A stretch of 64,000 nt of DNA. Source: Gammaproteobacteria bacterium. Lineage in GTDB: Bacteria; Pseudomonadota; Gammaproteobacteria; Burkholderiales; Rhodocyclaceae. Shown here piece after piece: positions 8,509-17,725 of the stretch. The position numbers and the translations under genes are program-made. A model generated the notes under the pieces. The model was not told the DNA's origin and made no database searches. It saw only the letters and a list, made by a program, of their open reading frames with translations. Positions within the stretch are counted from its first letter, which is position 1. Each line of letters opens with the position of its first letter. The stretch is taken from positions 1 to 64,000 of the forward strand of contig JARFTZ010000003.1 of assembly GCA_029289235.1 (NCBI GenBank), given 5' to 3'.

Positions 8509-9105
8509 TTAGCGGCGCATCGCCTTTTCCGACGGTGTCAGCGCGTCGATATACCCCTGACGGCTGAAGATCCGCTCGGCGTACTTCATCAACGGCGCGG
8601 CCGACTTGGGCAACTCGATTCCATAGTGGTCGAGACGCCACAGCAAAGGCGCGATCGCCACGTCGAGCATGGAAAAATCCTCGCCCAGCATGTGCTTCTG
8701 CTTGACGAACACCGGCGCCATCTCGGTCAGTCGGTCGCGAATCGTCTGCCGGGCCTTGTCCGCCGTCTTCAGGTTTTTCTCAAGCGCCTCGATGTGCGCG
8801 AATACCTCGCGCTCCATGGTCACAAGCAACTGGCGGGCGCGGGCGCGCATGATCGGGTCGGGCGGCATCAACTGCGGATGCGGGAAGCGCTCGTCGATGT
8901 ATTCATTGATGATGTTCGGTTCATAGAGGATCAGATCGCGCTCGACCAGCACCGGTACACGCCCGTAGGGATTGACCATGGCGATGTCTTCCTGCTTGGC
9001 GAAAAGGTCGACATCGATCACCTGGAAATCCATCCCCTTTTCGTAAAGGACGATACGGCAACGCTGGCTGAACGGACAGGTCGTGCCCGAATAGAGATTC
9101 ATCAT
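8509..9105 (-). CDS. sspA: Stringent starvation protein A (GST fold)
   Basis: RNA-polymerase-associated protein of glutathione-S-transferase fold that supports stationary-phase and stress transcription. It has 198 residues from the ATG at 9105; an ATG lies one codon further in, and a TTG six bases upstream is too close to the AGGGG ribosome site. The N-terminal thioredoxin-like domain (about 1-80) has LYSGTTCPFSQRCRIVLYEKG and NPYGRVPVLVERDLILYEPNIINEYIDERFPHP. The PHP signature of SspA is present. The rest is the helical GST C-terminal domain. It follows cytochrome c1 and precedes sspB, a gene order common in betaproteobacteria. Confidence 0.93.
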   Translation of the reverse strand: MMNLYSGTTCPFSQRCRIVLYEKGMDFQVIDVDLFAKQEDIAMVNPYGRVPVLVERDLILYEPNIINEYIDERFPHPQLMPPDPIMRARARQLLVTMEREVFAHIEALEKNLKTADKARQTIRDRLTEMAPVFVKQKHMLGEDFSMLDVAIAPLLWRLDHYGIELPKSAAPLMKYAERIFSRQGYIDALTPSEKAMRR

Positions 9106-9189
9106 GTTCAATACCCCTAAAAAACAAAACCGGCACCGTGACGGCGAATGCTCTTGCCGACGATGCCGAAGCCTGAACCAGGCGGTTAC

Positions 9190-9924
9190 TCAATTCTTCG
9201 TGACGTCTTTCCAGTACTCCTTCTTCAGCGCATACGATACGCCAAGCAGGATCAACAGGAAGATCAGCACCCCAACTCCGAGTTGCTTGCGGAACCCTGC
9301 GGCGGGCTCCCCCGCCCAGACCAGGAAACCGACAAGATCGGCGATCTGCTTGTCGTATTCCGCCGGCGACAACTGCCCCGGCGAAGCAAGGCTCAACTTG
9401 TGCACATCCCGATCGAGACGTTGCAGCCCCTGCAGTTCCCACAAGACATGCGGCATGCCGACGTTTTCGAAGAGCACGTTGTTCCAGCCGGTCGGCCGCT
9501 TCTCGTCGACATGGAAGTTGCGCAGATAGGTATAAAGCCAATCGGCACCACTGCCATCCGCGGAGGCTCGTGCCCTCGCCACCAGGGAAAGATCCGGCGG
9601 AGTAACGCCAAACCATTGTTTCTGCTCGGCGGCACGGGCTGCCACGCGCATCGGCTCGCCGATCTTTTCTGCGGTGAACATCAGGTTGTCCTTGATCTGC
9701 TGCTCCGTCAGACCGATTTCCGTCAGCCGGTTGTAGCGCACAAAGCTCAAGCCGTGACAATTCAGACAGTAATTGACGAAGACCCGCGCGCCGTTTTGCA
9801 GCGCCGCCTTGTCACCCTGGACATCGGGTGCCTTGTCCAAGACCACGCCGCCGCCAGCAGCCAGCACGACAAGCGGAAGGAACAGAACGCACCAAACGAG
9901 CTTCTTCACGATATCCGCTCTCAT
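9190..9924 (-). CDS. petC: Ubiquinol-cytochrome c reductase, cytochrome c1
   Basis: Haem-containing subunit of the bc1 complex that passes electrons from the Rieske protein to soluble cytochrome c on the periplasmic side. The 244-residue protein has an N-terminal signal segment (about 8-24), the covalent haem site CLNCH (C53, C56, H57), and a C-terminal membrane anchor (about 215-235) ending in a basic cytoplasmic tail. Its ATG overlaps the stop codon of the cytochrome b gene by four bases (ATGA), indicating translational coupling. Its stop lies 84 bases before the sspA start. Confidence 0.95.
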   Translation of the reverse strand: MRADIVKKLVWCVLFLPLVVLAAGGGVVLDKAPDVQGDKAALQNGARVFVNYCLNCHGLSFVRYNRLTEIGLTEQQIKDNLMFTAEKIGEPMRVAARAAEQKQWFGVTPPDLSLVARARASADGSGADWLYTYLRNFHVDEKRPTGWNNVLFENVGMPHVLWELQGLQRLDRDVHKLSLASPGQLSPAEYDKQIADLVGFLVWAGEPAAGFRKQLGVGVLIFLLILLGVSYALKKEYWKDVTKN

Positions 9925-11225
9925 TTGAAGGTCACCCTCTCCGGCTCCGGCTTGCATTTGTCGATCTTCGAATACCAGGGCATCAGCAGGAAAAACGCGA
10001 AATACACGACGGTACAAATCTGCGAAACAAGTTCGCTGGCCGGCGACGGCGGTTGCGTGCCAAGGTAGCCGAGTATCAGGAAGGCCACGACAAAAACGGC
10101 AAGGAACGTCTTGTAGATCGGCCCGCGGTAACGTATCGACTTGACCGGGCTGCGATCGAGCCAGGGCAGGAAAGCGATGATCACGACGGACGCCCCCATC
10201 GCCACCACGCCCCAGAATTTTGCTTCAAGACCGAAGATCGGCCAGACGACAGCACGAAGGATCGAGTAGAACGGCGTGAAGTACCAGACCGGCGCAATAT
10301 GCGGCGGCGTTTTCAACGGATCCGCCGGGAAGAAATTGTTGTACTCGAGGAAATAGCCACCGCCCTCGGGAGCAAAGAAGACCACGGCAAAAAACAGCAT
10401 CAGGAAAACCACCACGCCGACGATGTCCTTCACCGTGTAGTAGGGATGAAACGGGATCCCGTCCAGAGGAATCCCGTCGGGGCCGAGCCGCTTCTTGATT
10501 TCGATGCCGTCCGGGTTGTTCGATCCGACTTCATGCAGAGCCATGATGTGTGCCGCAACCAGCCCGAGCAGCGCCAGCGGAACTGCAATCACGTGGAACG
10601 AGAAAAAGCGGTTGAGCGTCGCGTCGCCGATCACGTAGTCGCCTCGTATCCAGGTCGACAACGGCTCTCCGATCAATGGGATAGCGGAAAACAGATTGAC
10701 GATCACCTGCGCCCCCCAGAAGGACATTTGCCCCCACGGCAACAGGTACCCCATGAAGGCCTCGGCCATCAGCACCAGGAAGATCACCATGCCGAAGACC
10801 CAGATCAACTCTCTCGGCTTGCGATAGGAACCGTAAAGCATCCCGCGGAACATGTGCAGATAGATCACCACGAAGAACGCCGACGCGCCGGTCGAGTGCA
10901 TATAGCGGATCAGCCAGCCCCAGTTGACGTCACGCATGATGTATTCGACGCTGGCGAAGGCCACCGGGACGCCACTGGCGTTGAGCGAGGCATCGGGCTT
11001 GTAGAACATCACCAGGAAGATGCCGGTGATGAGCTGGATCGCCAGAACGACCATCGCCAGTGAGCCGAAGAAGTACCAGAAATTGAAATTCTTCGGCGCG
11101 TAGTATTCGGAGAGATGGCCGCGCCACAACGAGGTCGCGGGAAAGCGCGCGTCGAACCACTCGAGCAGATTGCCTTTCAGCGACCCGTCGGACTTGTATT
11201 TTTCGTAGCCAGAATTTGCAGCCAT
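9921..11225 (-). CDS. petB: Ubiquinol-cytochrome c reductase, cytochrome b
   Basis: Membrane core of the bc1 complex; it holds two b haems and the quinol oxidation and quinone reduction sites. At 434 residues it matches proteobacterial cytochrome b. The quinol-site motif PEGG is seen in FFAPEGGGYFLEYNN, a variant of PEWY where the last residues are less conserved. Further segments include GYLLPWGQMSFWGAQVI, HVIAVPLALLGLVAAHI (haem histidine) and PFHPYYTVKD. At least eight hydrophobic helices are present, and the end is hydrophilic. It sits between petA (three-base gap) and petC (overlap) in a petABC operon. Confidence 0.95.
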   Translation of the reverse strand: MAANSGYEKYKSDGSLKGNLLEWFDARFPATSLWRGHLSEYYAPKNFNFWYFFGSLAMVVLAIQLITGIFLVMFYKPDASLNASGVPVAFASVEYIMRDVNWGWLIRYMHSTGASAFFVVIYLHMFRGMLYGSYRKPRELIWVFGMVIFLVLMAEAFMGYLLPWGQMSFWGAQVIVNLFSAIPLIGEPLSTWIRGDYVIGDATLNRFFSFHVIAVPLALLGLVAAHIMALHEVGSNNPDGIEIKKRLGPDGIPLDGIPFHPYYTVKDIVGVVVFLMLFFAVVFFAPEGGGYFLEYNNFFPADPLKTPPHIAPVWYFTPFYSILRAVVWPIFGLEAKFWGVVAMGASVVIIAFLPWLDRSPVKSIRYRGPIYKTFLAVFVVAFLILGYLGTQPPSPASELVSQICTVVYFAFFLLMPWYSKIDKCKPEPERVTFK

Positions 11226-11228
11226 CGC

Positions 11229-11825
11229 TTACGCCCCTTTCGTGTCTTCGCCGATCAGGATGCGTGTATCGGACAGATAGGTGTGCGGCGGCACTTCCAG
11301 GTTGCTGGGCGCCGGTTTGTTGCGGAAGACACGGCCGGCAAAATCGAAGGTCGACCCGTGGCACGGACAGAGGAAGCCTCCTTGCCAATCATCCGGCATC
11401 CCCTCCTCAACCCCTTTCTTGAATTTTGAAGTCGGCGAGCAGCCCAGATGCGTACAGATACCGACGGCAACCAGCAGGTTCGGCTTGATCGAGCGGGTCG
11501 GATTCTTGCAATATTCGGGCTGCTGCTTGCCGTCCGATTTGGGATCGGCGACCGCCTCCTCAAGCTTGACGAGCGTATCGAGCATTTCCTGACTGCGATT
11601 GATGATCCATACCGGCTTGCCGCGCCATTCAACGGTAATCATCTGCCCCGGCGCGAGATTGGAGACATCCACTTCGACCGGCGCGCCGGCCGCCTTGGCC
11701 CTCTCGGAAGGGAGCATGCTCGACACAAAAGGCACCACCGCCGTCACGGCACCCACACCGCCAACAGCCGCCGTCGCCACGATCAACCGCCGTCTGCCAC
11801 AATCCACCTTGCCCTCTGTGCTCAT
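11229..11825 (-). CDS. petA: Ubiquinol-cytochrome c reductase, Rieske iron-sulfur subunit
   Basis: Rieske [2Fe-2S] protein that takes one electron from ubiquinol in the bc1 complex. The 198-residue chain starts with a twin-arginine signal/anchor (GRRRLIVATAAVGGVGAV, about 10-36). It has both cluster boxes, CTHLGC (C124, H126, C129) and CPCHG (C153, C155, H156). C124, H126, C153 and H156 bind the cluster; C129 and C155 form the disulfide. It is the first gene of petABC, and a TATAAT box lies about 50 bases upstream. Confidence 0.96.
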   Translation of the reverse strand: MSTEGKVDCGRRRLIVATAAVGGVGAVTAVVPFVSSMLPSERAKAAGAPVEVDVSNLAPGQMITVEWRGKPVWIINRSQEMLDTLVKLEEAVADPKSDGKQQPEYCKNPTRSIKPNLLVAVGICTHLGCSPTSKFKKGVEEGMPDDWQGGFLCPCHGSTFDFAGRVFRNKPAPSNLEVPPHTYLSDTRILIGEDTKGA

Positions 11826-11871
11826 CGTGCCGATCCCCGACGGTTAGTCTGATTATTAGGAACAGGGGCGG

Positions 11872-11877
11872 ATTATA
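11872..11877 (-). promoter_or_regulatory. Candidate -10 box for petABC
   Basis: TATAAT on the minus strand, 47 bases upstream of the petA start. A TTTTTC hexamer at 17-base spacing is a poor -35 match, so an activator or alternative spacing is possible. Confidence 0.45.
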
Positions 11878-11921
11878 CGCAAGAATCGCCCCATGAAAAA
11901 GCGCAAGAAGGCGCCAAATAC

Positions 11922-12524
11922 TTAATCTGCAAGCGATTTCCGCTCACGCACGGCCTGCGCCAGGGTGCCGGAATCGACATACTCGAGCTCTCCTCCGACA
12001 GGCACCCCCCTCGCAATGCGCGACACCCGCAGCCCCCTGCTTTTGAACATCTCGCTCAGGTAATGGGCCGTCACTTCGCCTTCGTTGGTGAAATTGGTCG
12101 CCAGGATGACCTCGCGCACGACGCCATCGCCGACGCGTGCCAACAATCGCTCAAGCTGCAACTCGCGCGGCCCGATACCGTCCAGCGGAGAGACGCGGCC
12201 CATCAAAACGTAATACAGACCGGAGTACGCCTGCGTTTGTTCCATCATGTTCATGTCGACCGGCGTTTCGACCACACAAAGCAGGCTCGGGTCCCGCTTT
12301 GCTGAACGACAGCGCTCGCAGATTTCATCTTCGGTAAACGTGTTGCAGCGCTGGCAATGCTGCAGAACTTGCAGGGTTTGCTGCAAGGCATCGACCAGAC
12401 GCTGCGCGCCCGGCCGATCCCGCTGCAAGAGATGGTAAGCCATGCGCTGCGCCGATTTGGGGCCGACCCCCGGCAGGCAACGCAGGGCGTCGACCAGGTT
12501 TTCCAGGCTCGATGGCGCAGCCAT
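11922..12524 (-). CDS. recR: Recombination protein RecR
   Basis: Recombination mediator that acts with RecO (and RecF) to load RecA on gapped DNA. The 200-residue protein has the helix-hairpin-helix region (about 8-35, [17 protein letters not shown]), a four-cysteine zinc finger ([16 protein letters not shown]), and a Toprim domain (about 80-175) with [15 protein letters not shown]. The stop codon of ybaB and its ATG share one base (TGATG), so the two are translationally coupled. The dnaX-ybaB-recR order is conserved across proteobacteria. Confidence 0.95.
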   Translation of the reverse strand: MAAPSSLENLVDALRCLPGVGPKSAQRMAYHLLQRDRPGAQRLVDALQQTLQVLQHCQRCNTFTEDEICERCRSAKRDPSLLCVVETPVDMNMMEQTQAYSGLYYVLMGRVSPLDGIGPRELQLERLLARVGDGVVREVILATNFTNEGEVTAHYLSEMFKSRGLRVSRIARGVPVGGELEYVDSGTLAQAVRERKSLAD

Positions 12525-12847
12525 CAGAACGGCAGCTTCATCCCGGCCGGCAAGTTCATCCCGGCAGTGAATCCCGCCATGCGCTCACGGGTCACCTCCT
12601 CGACGCGACGCATCGCATCATTGATCGCCGCGGCGACCAGGTCTTCGAGCATCTCCTTGTCATCCATCACCGAAGCATCGATTGCGACGCGGCGCACGTC
12701 ATGGGCACAGGTCATCGTCACCTTGACCATTCCCGCACCGGACTGCCCTTCTACCTCAACCTGCGCGAGCTGCTCCTGCGCCTTCTTCATGTTTTCCTGC
12801 ATCAATTGCGCCTGCTTCATCAGGCCGGCGATTCCGCCTTTCATCAT
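12524..12847 (-). CDS. ybaB: YbaB/EbfC-family nucleoid-associated protein
   Basis: A small DNA-binding protein of 107 residues that forms dimers and coats DNA. The N-terminus begins [27 protein letters not shown], a helical, coiled-coil-like arm, followed by the [20 protein letters not shown] beta region typical of the family and a C-terminal helix. It lies between dnaX (24-base gap) and recR (one-base overlap), its normal position. Confidence 0.93.
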   Translation of the reverse strand: MMKGGIAGLMKQAQLMQENMKKAQEQLAQVEVEGQSGAGMVKVTMTCAHDVRRVAIDASVMDDKEMLEDLVAAAINDAMRRVEEVTRERMAGFTAGMNLPAGMKLPF

Positions 12848-12871
12848 GGTGAGTCCCTCGATAGTGGGTGG

Positions 12872-14557
12872 TTAAACGGGTTTGATCGACGATTCGATCA
12901 GCGTGGCGTCAAAAACATCGATCACCTCGCGTACAAACTCATCCTGCTCGACCGATGCCACCGCCTGCTCCTGGCGCTCCTGCCGACGCCGCTGGGCTGC
13001 TGCGGCCGGCGTATCGCCGACCACGTCATCGAGCTCGATCATCACCGTCACGGAATGGCCCAAATGCTCCGAAAGCGCCTGCTGCAGTTTTTCCTGCGCC
13101 GATTTCATCTGCAGGTGGCGATGCGTCGTGGACAGACGAAGGCCTATACGATGGCCATCGACCGCGCGGAGCTCGCAATGTTGCGCGAGCTCGCGAGCCA
13201 TGCCGCCAAGTTTGATCGCTGACAGGACCTCGTGCCAATCGAGCGAACCGATATCCGACGGCATGACGGTGGAAGCCCCGGCTTTCTTCTCGACGACAGA
13301 GTCCACCACGGCCGAAACCGGAACTGGTACGGGTGCGGTCTCGACGGGAGGCGCATTTTTTTCCGGCACAGGAGCGGACGGCTTGACCGATGCTGCCGCG
13401 GTTGCGCGCGACACGGGTGGTGATGCGACCGCATACTTCGCCGGTTTCTCCTGGGCCGAAAAATCGCCCGGACCGGCCGGCCGGAACGCATGCAGACGCA
13501 AAAGCGTCATCACAAAGCCGTCACGCTCGTCAGGCGCCAGATGGAGTTCGCTGCGCCCTTGCACGGCGATCTGATACGCCAGTTGCACATATTCCGGTTC
13601 GAATCGCCCGGCAAGGTCCAGAATGCGGCCGCGTTCGGGCAGATCGTCGGCAACGCTCTGCGGCGCGAACTGAGCCACCTGGATCCGGGTCATCAGGCTT
13701 GCGAGTTCCTGCAAGGCCACGGCGAACGACAAACTGCGCGTCGACATGTCATCCGCCACGCGCAACATCCCTGTCACATCCGCCGCCAGCAAGGCATCGA
13801 GAATCGAGAACAGGTAATCAAGATCGACCGTCCCCAGCATGTCTCGCACCTGCGCCTCCTCGACCTTGCCGGCGCCATGGGCGATAGCCTGATCGAGCAA
13901 CGACAGGGCGTCGCGCATGCTCCCCGCCGCCGAACGCGACAACAAGGCCAGCGCGCCCGGCTCAGCCTCGATCGACTCGACTTCCAGAATGTGCTTGAGA
14001 TGAGCGGCGATCAACGGCGGCGTCATCTGCTTCAGGTTGAACTGCAGACAGCGGGACAACACGGTCACCGGAATTTTCTGCGGATCGGTCGTCGCCAGGA
14101 TGAACTTGACGTGTTCCGGCGGCTCTTCAAGCGTCTTCAGCATCGCATTGAACGCCGAGTTCGAGAGCATGTGGACTTCGTCGATCACGTAAACCTTGAA
14201 GCGCCCGCGTGTCGGAGCGTAAACCGCGTTTTCGAGCAGCTGCCGCATCTCGTCGACCTTGGTGTTGGTCGCCGCGTCGACTTCAAGCAGGTCTACAAAG
14301 CGCCCGCTGTCGATCTCCGTGCAAGCCGAACAGACGCCGCAGGGCGTCGCTGTTATCCCGCTTTCGCAGTTGAAGGACTTGGCCAGGATGCGAGCGAGCG
14401 TTGTTTTTCCAACCCCCCGCGTCCCGGTGAACAGGTAGGCATGATGCAGCCGCTGCTCGTTCAGCGCGTGCGTCAACGCCCGGACCACGTGCTCCTGTCC
14501 GACCAGGCTTTCAAACGTTTTTGGGCGCCACTTGCGCGCCAGGACTTGATAGCTCAT
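12872..14557 (-). CDS. dnaX: DNA polymerase III subunits gamma/tau
   Basis: Clamp-loader ATPase subunit of DNA polymerase III. The 561-residue protein has a Walker A motif (GTRGVGKTTLA, about 44-54), a cysteine-rich zinc module (C-x8-C-x2-C-x2-C near 64-79), a DEVH Walker B box (IDEVHMLSN) and SRC (VLSRCLQF). Domain III runs to about residue 360. A variable Pro/Ala/Val-rich linker (about 365-445) follows, then the tau C-terminal polymerase-binding region ending in an acidic stretch. A run of seven A residues on the coding strand (13356-13362) falls in the linker near codon 399. It is a possible slippage site for making a shorter gamma form, but neither alternative frame stops promptly. Confidence 0.95.
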   Translation of the reverse strand: MSYQVLARKWRPKTFESLVGQEHVVRALTHALNEQRLHHAYLFTGTRGVGKTTLARILAKSFNCESGITATPCGVCSACTEIDSGRFVDLLEVDAATNTKVDEMRQLLENAVYAPTRGRFKVYVIDEVHMLSNSAFNAMLKTLEEPPEHVKFILATTDPQKIPVTVLSRCLQFNLKQMTPPLIAAHLKHILEVESIEAEPGALALLSRSAAGSMRDALSLLDQAIAHGAGKVEEAQVRDMLGTVDLDYLFSILDALLAADVTGMLRVADDMSTRSLSFAVALQELASLMTRIQVAQFAPQSVADDLPERGRILDLAGRFEPEYVQLAYQIAVQGRSELHLAPDERDGFVMTLLRLHAFRPAGPGDFSAQEKPAKYAVASPPVSRATAAASVKPSAPVPEKNAPPVETAPVPVPVSAVVDSVVEKKAGASTVMPSDIGSLDWHEVLSAIKLGGMARELAQHCELRAVDGHRIGLRLSTTHRHLQMKSAQEKLQQALSEHLGHSVTVMIELDDVVGDTPAAAAQRRRQERQEQAVASVEQDEFVREVIDVFDATLIESSIKPV

Positions 14558-14600
14558 GGACTGCTTCTACGCCGTTTCACGAGCAGCCTCACGACCACAG

Positions 14601-14633
14601 GTAAAACCGGCTGCCCGCATTACGCGGGCAGCC
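14601..14633 (-). terminator. Terminator downstream of hom
   Basis: Perfect 10-base stem GGCTGCCCGC/GCGGGCAGCC (14609-14618 and 14624-14633) with a five-base loop, followed on the minus strand by GGTTTT. It lies 15 bases beyond the hom stop and ends the alaT-GNAT-hom unit before dnaX. Confidence 0.7.
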
Positions 14634-14647
14634 ATCCGAAACTCCGG

Positions 14648-15958
14648 TCACAGAAGCTCCTCAAGGCGCAGGCGGGTCACGACGCCTTTCACGACAGAGA
14701 GATTCTCGATCTTGCCAATCGCTGCGTCGATGTTCTTCTCGCGCGTCTTGTGCGTCAGCATGATGATGTCGGTCTGCTCCTCGCCCTCGTCCGGCTCACG
14801 CTGGATCATCGCGTCGATCGAGATATGCTGGTCGGCAAGGATTCGCGTGATGTCGGCCAGTACGCCGGGCTTGTCCTCGACCCGCATACGCAGGTAGTAG
14901 CTGGTCTCCACCTCCGCCATCGGCAGGATGGGCAATTCGACGATGGCATCGGGCTGGAAGGCGAGATGCGGAACGCGATGCTCGGGATCCGCCGTATGCA
15001 TCCGTGCCACATCGACGAGGTCGGCGATCACCGCCGATGCGGTCGGCTCGGCGCCCGCCCCCTTGCCGTAGTAGAGTGTCGCCCCGACGGCGTCGCCCTT
15101 GACCAGCACGGCGTTCATTGCCCCCTCGACGTTGGCGATCAGACGCTTCGCCGGAATCAGTGTCGGATGCACGCGCAACTCGACGCCATCGGACGTCCGC
15201 TTGGTGATCCCCAGCAGCTTGATCCGGTAACCCAGCTGCTCGGCGTACTTGATGTCCGCGGAATCGAGCTTGCTGATACCCTCGATGTAGGCCTTGTCGA
15301 AGCGCATCGAGTTGCCGAAGGCGATCGCGCTCATGATGGTCAGCTTGTGCGCCGCATCGACCCCCTCGATGTCGAAGGTCGGGTCGGCCTCGGCATAGCC
15401 GAGTTGCTGCGCTTCCTTGAGAACGTCCGCAAACGGCAGGCCCTTGCTGCGCATTTCGGAGAGGATGAAATTGGTCGTTCCGTTGATGATTCCGGCGATC
15501 CACTCGATGCGATTCGCCGTCAGCCCTTCGCGCAAGGCCTTGATGATCGGGATGCCACCGGCGACCGCCGCCTCGAAGGCCACCGTAACGCCCTTTTTCT
15601 GGGCCGCTGCAAAAATCTCGTTACCGTGCGTCGCCAACAGCGCCTTGTTGGCGGTAACCACATGCTTGCCGTTCTCGATCGCCTTGAGCACCAGTTCCTT
15701 GGCGATGCCGTAACCGCCAATCAACTCGATGACGATATCGACTTCGGGATCAGTGACCACGGCGAACGCGTCGTCGGTAAGACGACAGCTTTCCCCCGTT
15801 ACCTTGCGTGCCAGATCGAGATTCTTGTCGGCCACCACGGTAATCTGGATCGGGCGGCCGGCACGGCGAGCGATTTCCTCGGCATTGCGTTTGAGTACGG
15901 TAAAGGTGCCGCCACCGACTGTGCCGATGCCGAGCAGTCCAACGTTGATCGGTTTCAT
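14648..15958 (-). CDS. hom: Homoserine dehydrogenase
   Basis: NAD(P)-dependent reduction of aspartate semialdehyde to homoserine, the branch point to threonine and methionine. The 436-residue protein is the monofunctional form: nucleotide-binding domain with GLLGIGTVGGGT at about residues 8-19, the catalytic domain with NGTTNFILSEM and AQQLGYAEADPTFDIEGVDA, and a C-terminal ACT domain (about 352-430, RVEDKPGVLADITRIL) that would sense threonine. Its start overlaps the GNAT gene's stop by four bases. Many relatives have thrC downstream; here a terminator and dnaX follow instead. Confidence 0.95.
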   Translation of the reverse strand: MKPINVGLLGIGTVGGGTFTVLKRNAEEIARRAGRPIQITVVADKNLDLARKVTGESCRLTDDAFAVVTDPEVDIVIELIGGYGIAKELVLKAIENGKHVVTANKALLATHGNEIFAAAQKKGVTVAFEAAVAGGIPIIKALREGLTANRIEWIAGIINGTTNFILSEMRSKGLPFADVLKEAQQLGYAEADPTFDIEGVDAAHKLTIMSAIAFGNSMRFDKAYIEGISKLDSADIKYAEQLGYRIKLLGITKRTSDGVELRVHPTLIPAKRLIANVEGAMNAVLVKGDAVGATLYYGKGAGAEPTASAVIADLVDVARMHTADPEHRVPHLAFQPDAIVELPILPMAEVETSYYLRMRVEDKPGVLADITRILADQHISIDAMIQREPDEGEEQTDIIMLTHKTREKNIDAAIGKIENLSVVKGVVTRLRLEELL

Positions 15959-16395
15959 GAAAGTGCCTTCTTAAAACAATACGCGGAGATGAACATCCCC
16001 TCGCGGAAATAAAAACGGTGTGCCCGGGTTCGCTGCACCCCGGAGTCCAGCGCCAGCACGTCGCAGCCCAGGGTCCGCGCCTTCGCTTCGAGCCAGTTCA
16101 GCAACATCCGGCCCGCTCCATGGGAACGCCTGGATTCGTCGCTGACCAGGTCATCGACGTACAGCCGGCGCCCCTCGTAGGTGTTCTCGACAACCCGCCA
16201 AATAGTCACAGAGACAACGTCGTCGCTATCGACCACCACCGCCATGCGCGCGCCCGCGGCAAAAACCTCCTGCAGGCGCACTGCATAGTCGGCCGGCAAT
16301 TGCGGACGCAGCTGCCGATGAACACGTTCCGAGCGCATCAGCCAGTCCGGCTCGATAACCTCTCCCTGATCACTGGTAATTGCTATCACCCGCAT
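15955..16395 (-). CDS. GNAT-family N-acetyltransferase
   Basis: A 146-residue protein of the GNAT superfamily, which transfers acetyl groups from acetyl-CoA to amines. The acetyl-CoA pyrophosphate-binding motif (Q/R-x-x-G-x-G/A) is visible as SRRSHGAGRMLLNWLEAKA at about residues 94-112, followed by the strand LGCDVLALDSGVQRTRAHRFYFREG typical of motif B. The substrate is unknown. It is tightly inserted between alaT (one-base gap) and hom (four-base overlap), so it is made from the same message as two amino-acid biosynthesis enzymes. Confidence 0.85.
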   Translation of the reverse strand: MRVIAITSDQGEVIEPDWLMRSERVHRQLRPQLPADYAVRLQEVFAAGARMAVVVDSDDVVSVTIWRVVENTYEGRRLYVDDLVSDESRRSHGAGRMLLNWLEAKARTLGCDVLALDSGVQRTRAHRFYFREGMFISAYCFKKALS

Positions 16396-16396
16396 G

Positions 16397-17623
16397 TCAG
16401 GTACCGTAACGCTTGCGGTAGCCTTCGAGGAAACGCCCGACCCGGGTTATTGCGTCCCGCAGCAGATCTTCGTGCGGAAGGAAAACGAGCCGGAAGTGAT
16501 CCGGGTGCGGCCAGTTAAAGCCCGTTCCCTGGACGAGGAGGACCCGCTGATCACGCAAAAGTTCGGCAATGAACTCCTGATCGTCCTTGATCGGATAGAC
16601 CTCAGGATCGAGGCGCGGGAACATGTAGAGCGTTGCCTTCGGCTTGACGCAACTCACGCCGGGAATGCTGGTGATCAACTCGTGCGCCAGATCGCGCTGA
16701 CGCGCCAGACGCCCTCCGGGTGCAACAAGATCATCGATGCTCTGATATCCGCCCAGCGCCGTCTGGATACCGTACTGACCCGGCACGTTGGCACACAACC
16801 GCATCGACGCGAGCATATCCAGACCCTCGATATAGTCACGCGCGTCACGCCGATCGCCGGACACGACCATCCAGCCAGCCCTGTAGCCGCATGAACGATA
16901 GTTCTTCGAAAGGCCGTTGAAGCTGATGGTGAGTACGTCTTCAGACAACGAACCGATTGCCGTATGCGTCGCCCCGTCGTAAAGAACCTTGTCGTACACC
17001 TCGTCGGCGTAGATGATCAGTCCATGCTCGCGAGCGATGGAGACGATCTCCAGCAACACGCTTTCCGGATAAAGAGCGCCCGTCGGATTATTGGGGTTGA
17101 TGATGACGATGGCCCGGGTACGCGGCGTGATCTTCGCGCGAATATCCGCCAGATCCGGCAGCCAGTCGCTTCCCTCATCGCAGATGTAATGCCTTGGCGT
17201 TCCCCCGGAAAGGCTCACGGCAGCCGTCCACAACGGATAATCCGGCGCCGGCACGAGAACCTCGTCGCCCGTGTTGAGCAGCGCATTCATGGCCATGACA
17301 ATCAGCTCGGAGACCCCGTTGCCGATGTAGATATCCTCCAGCGTCACGCCCTTGATGCGCTTTTCCTGGGTGTAATGCATGACCGCCTTGCGCGCCGGGA
17401 AAATCCCCTTGGAATCGGAGTAACCAGCCGCATTCGGCAGATTGCGGATCATGTCGAGCTGAATTTCCTCGGGCGAATCAAAACCGAATGCCGCAAGGTT
17501 GCCGATGTTCAGCTTGATGATCTTCTGGCCTTCGTCTTCCATCCGTTTGGCCTGCTGCAGAACAGGACCGCGAATGTCGTAACAGACGTTGGCCAGCTTG
17601 TTCGATTTATACACCGGCTTCAT
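16397..17623 (-). CDS. alaT: PLP-dependent alanine/aspartate-type aminotransferase (AlaT/AlaA)
   Basis: Fold-type I aminotransferase that most likely makes alanine from pyruvate and glutamate. The start at 17623 (MKPVYKSNKL) has GAGG upstream and is preferred to one 15 bases earlier. The 408-residue protein shows the family sites: N-terminal GP segment, NPNNPTG (about 176-182), YADEVYDK (about 205-212), the Schiff-base lysine K240 in SFNGLSKNYR, and the C-terminal substrate arginine in HFRLVFLP. K240 is at the same number as in E. coli AlaA. It heads the alaT-GNAT-hom unit. Confidence 0.9.
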   Translation of the reverse strand: MKPVYKSNKLANVCYDIRGPVLQQAKRMEDEGQKIIKLNIGNLAAFGFDSPEEIQLDMIRNLPNAAGYSDSKGIFPARKAVMHYTQEKRIKGVTLEDIYIGNGVSELIVMAMNALLNTGDEVLVPAPDYPLWTAAVSLSGGTPRHYICDEGSDWLPDLADIRAKITPRTRAIVIINPNNPTGALYPESVLLEIVSIAREHGLIIYADEVYDKVLYDGATHTAIGSLSEDVLTISFNGLSKNYRSCGYRAGWMVVSGDRRDARDYIEGLDMLASMRLCANVPGQYGIQTALGGYQSIDDLVAPGGRLARQRDLAHELITSIPGVSCVKPKATLYMFPRLDPEVYPIKDDQEFIAELLRDQRVLLVQGTGFNWPHPDHFRLVFLPHEDLLRDAITRVGRFLEGYRKRYGT

Positions 17624-17725
17624 GGCACACCTCTTCAACGATGGAACGCGTCGCGATCACTCACCGGGGCGGAAAACCCCGGCAACCACAGGGCTACGCC
17701 TCTGCGAACATCGGTCGGCAAAAGA

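Noticed and set aside
13490-16012. Long plus-strand open frame across dnaX and hom
   Set aside because: It is antisense to two well-defined genes, with no recognisable domain and a His/Arg/Asp-rich composition typical of shadows.
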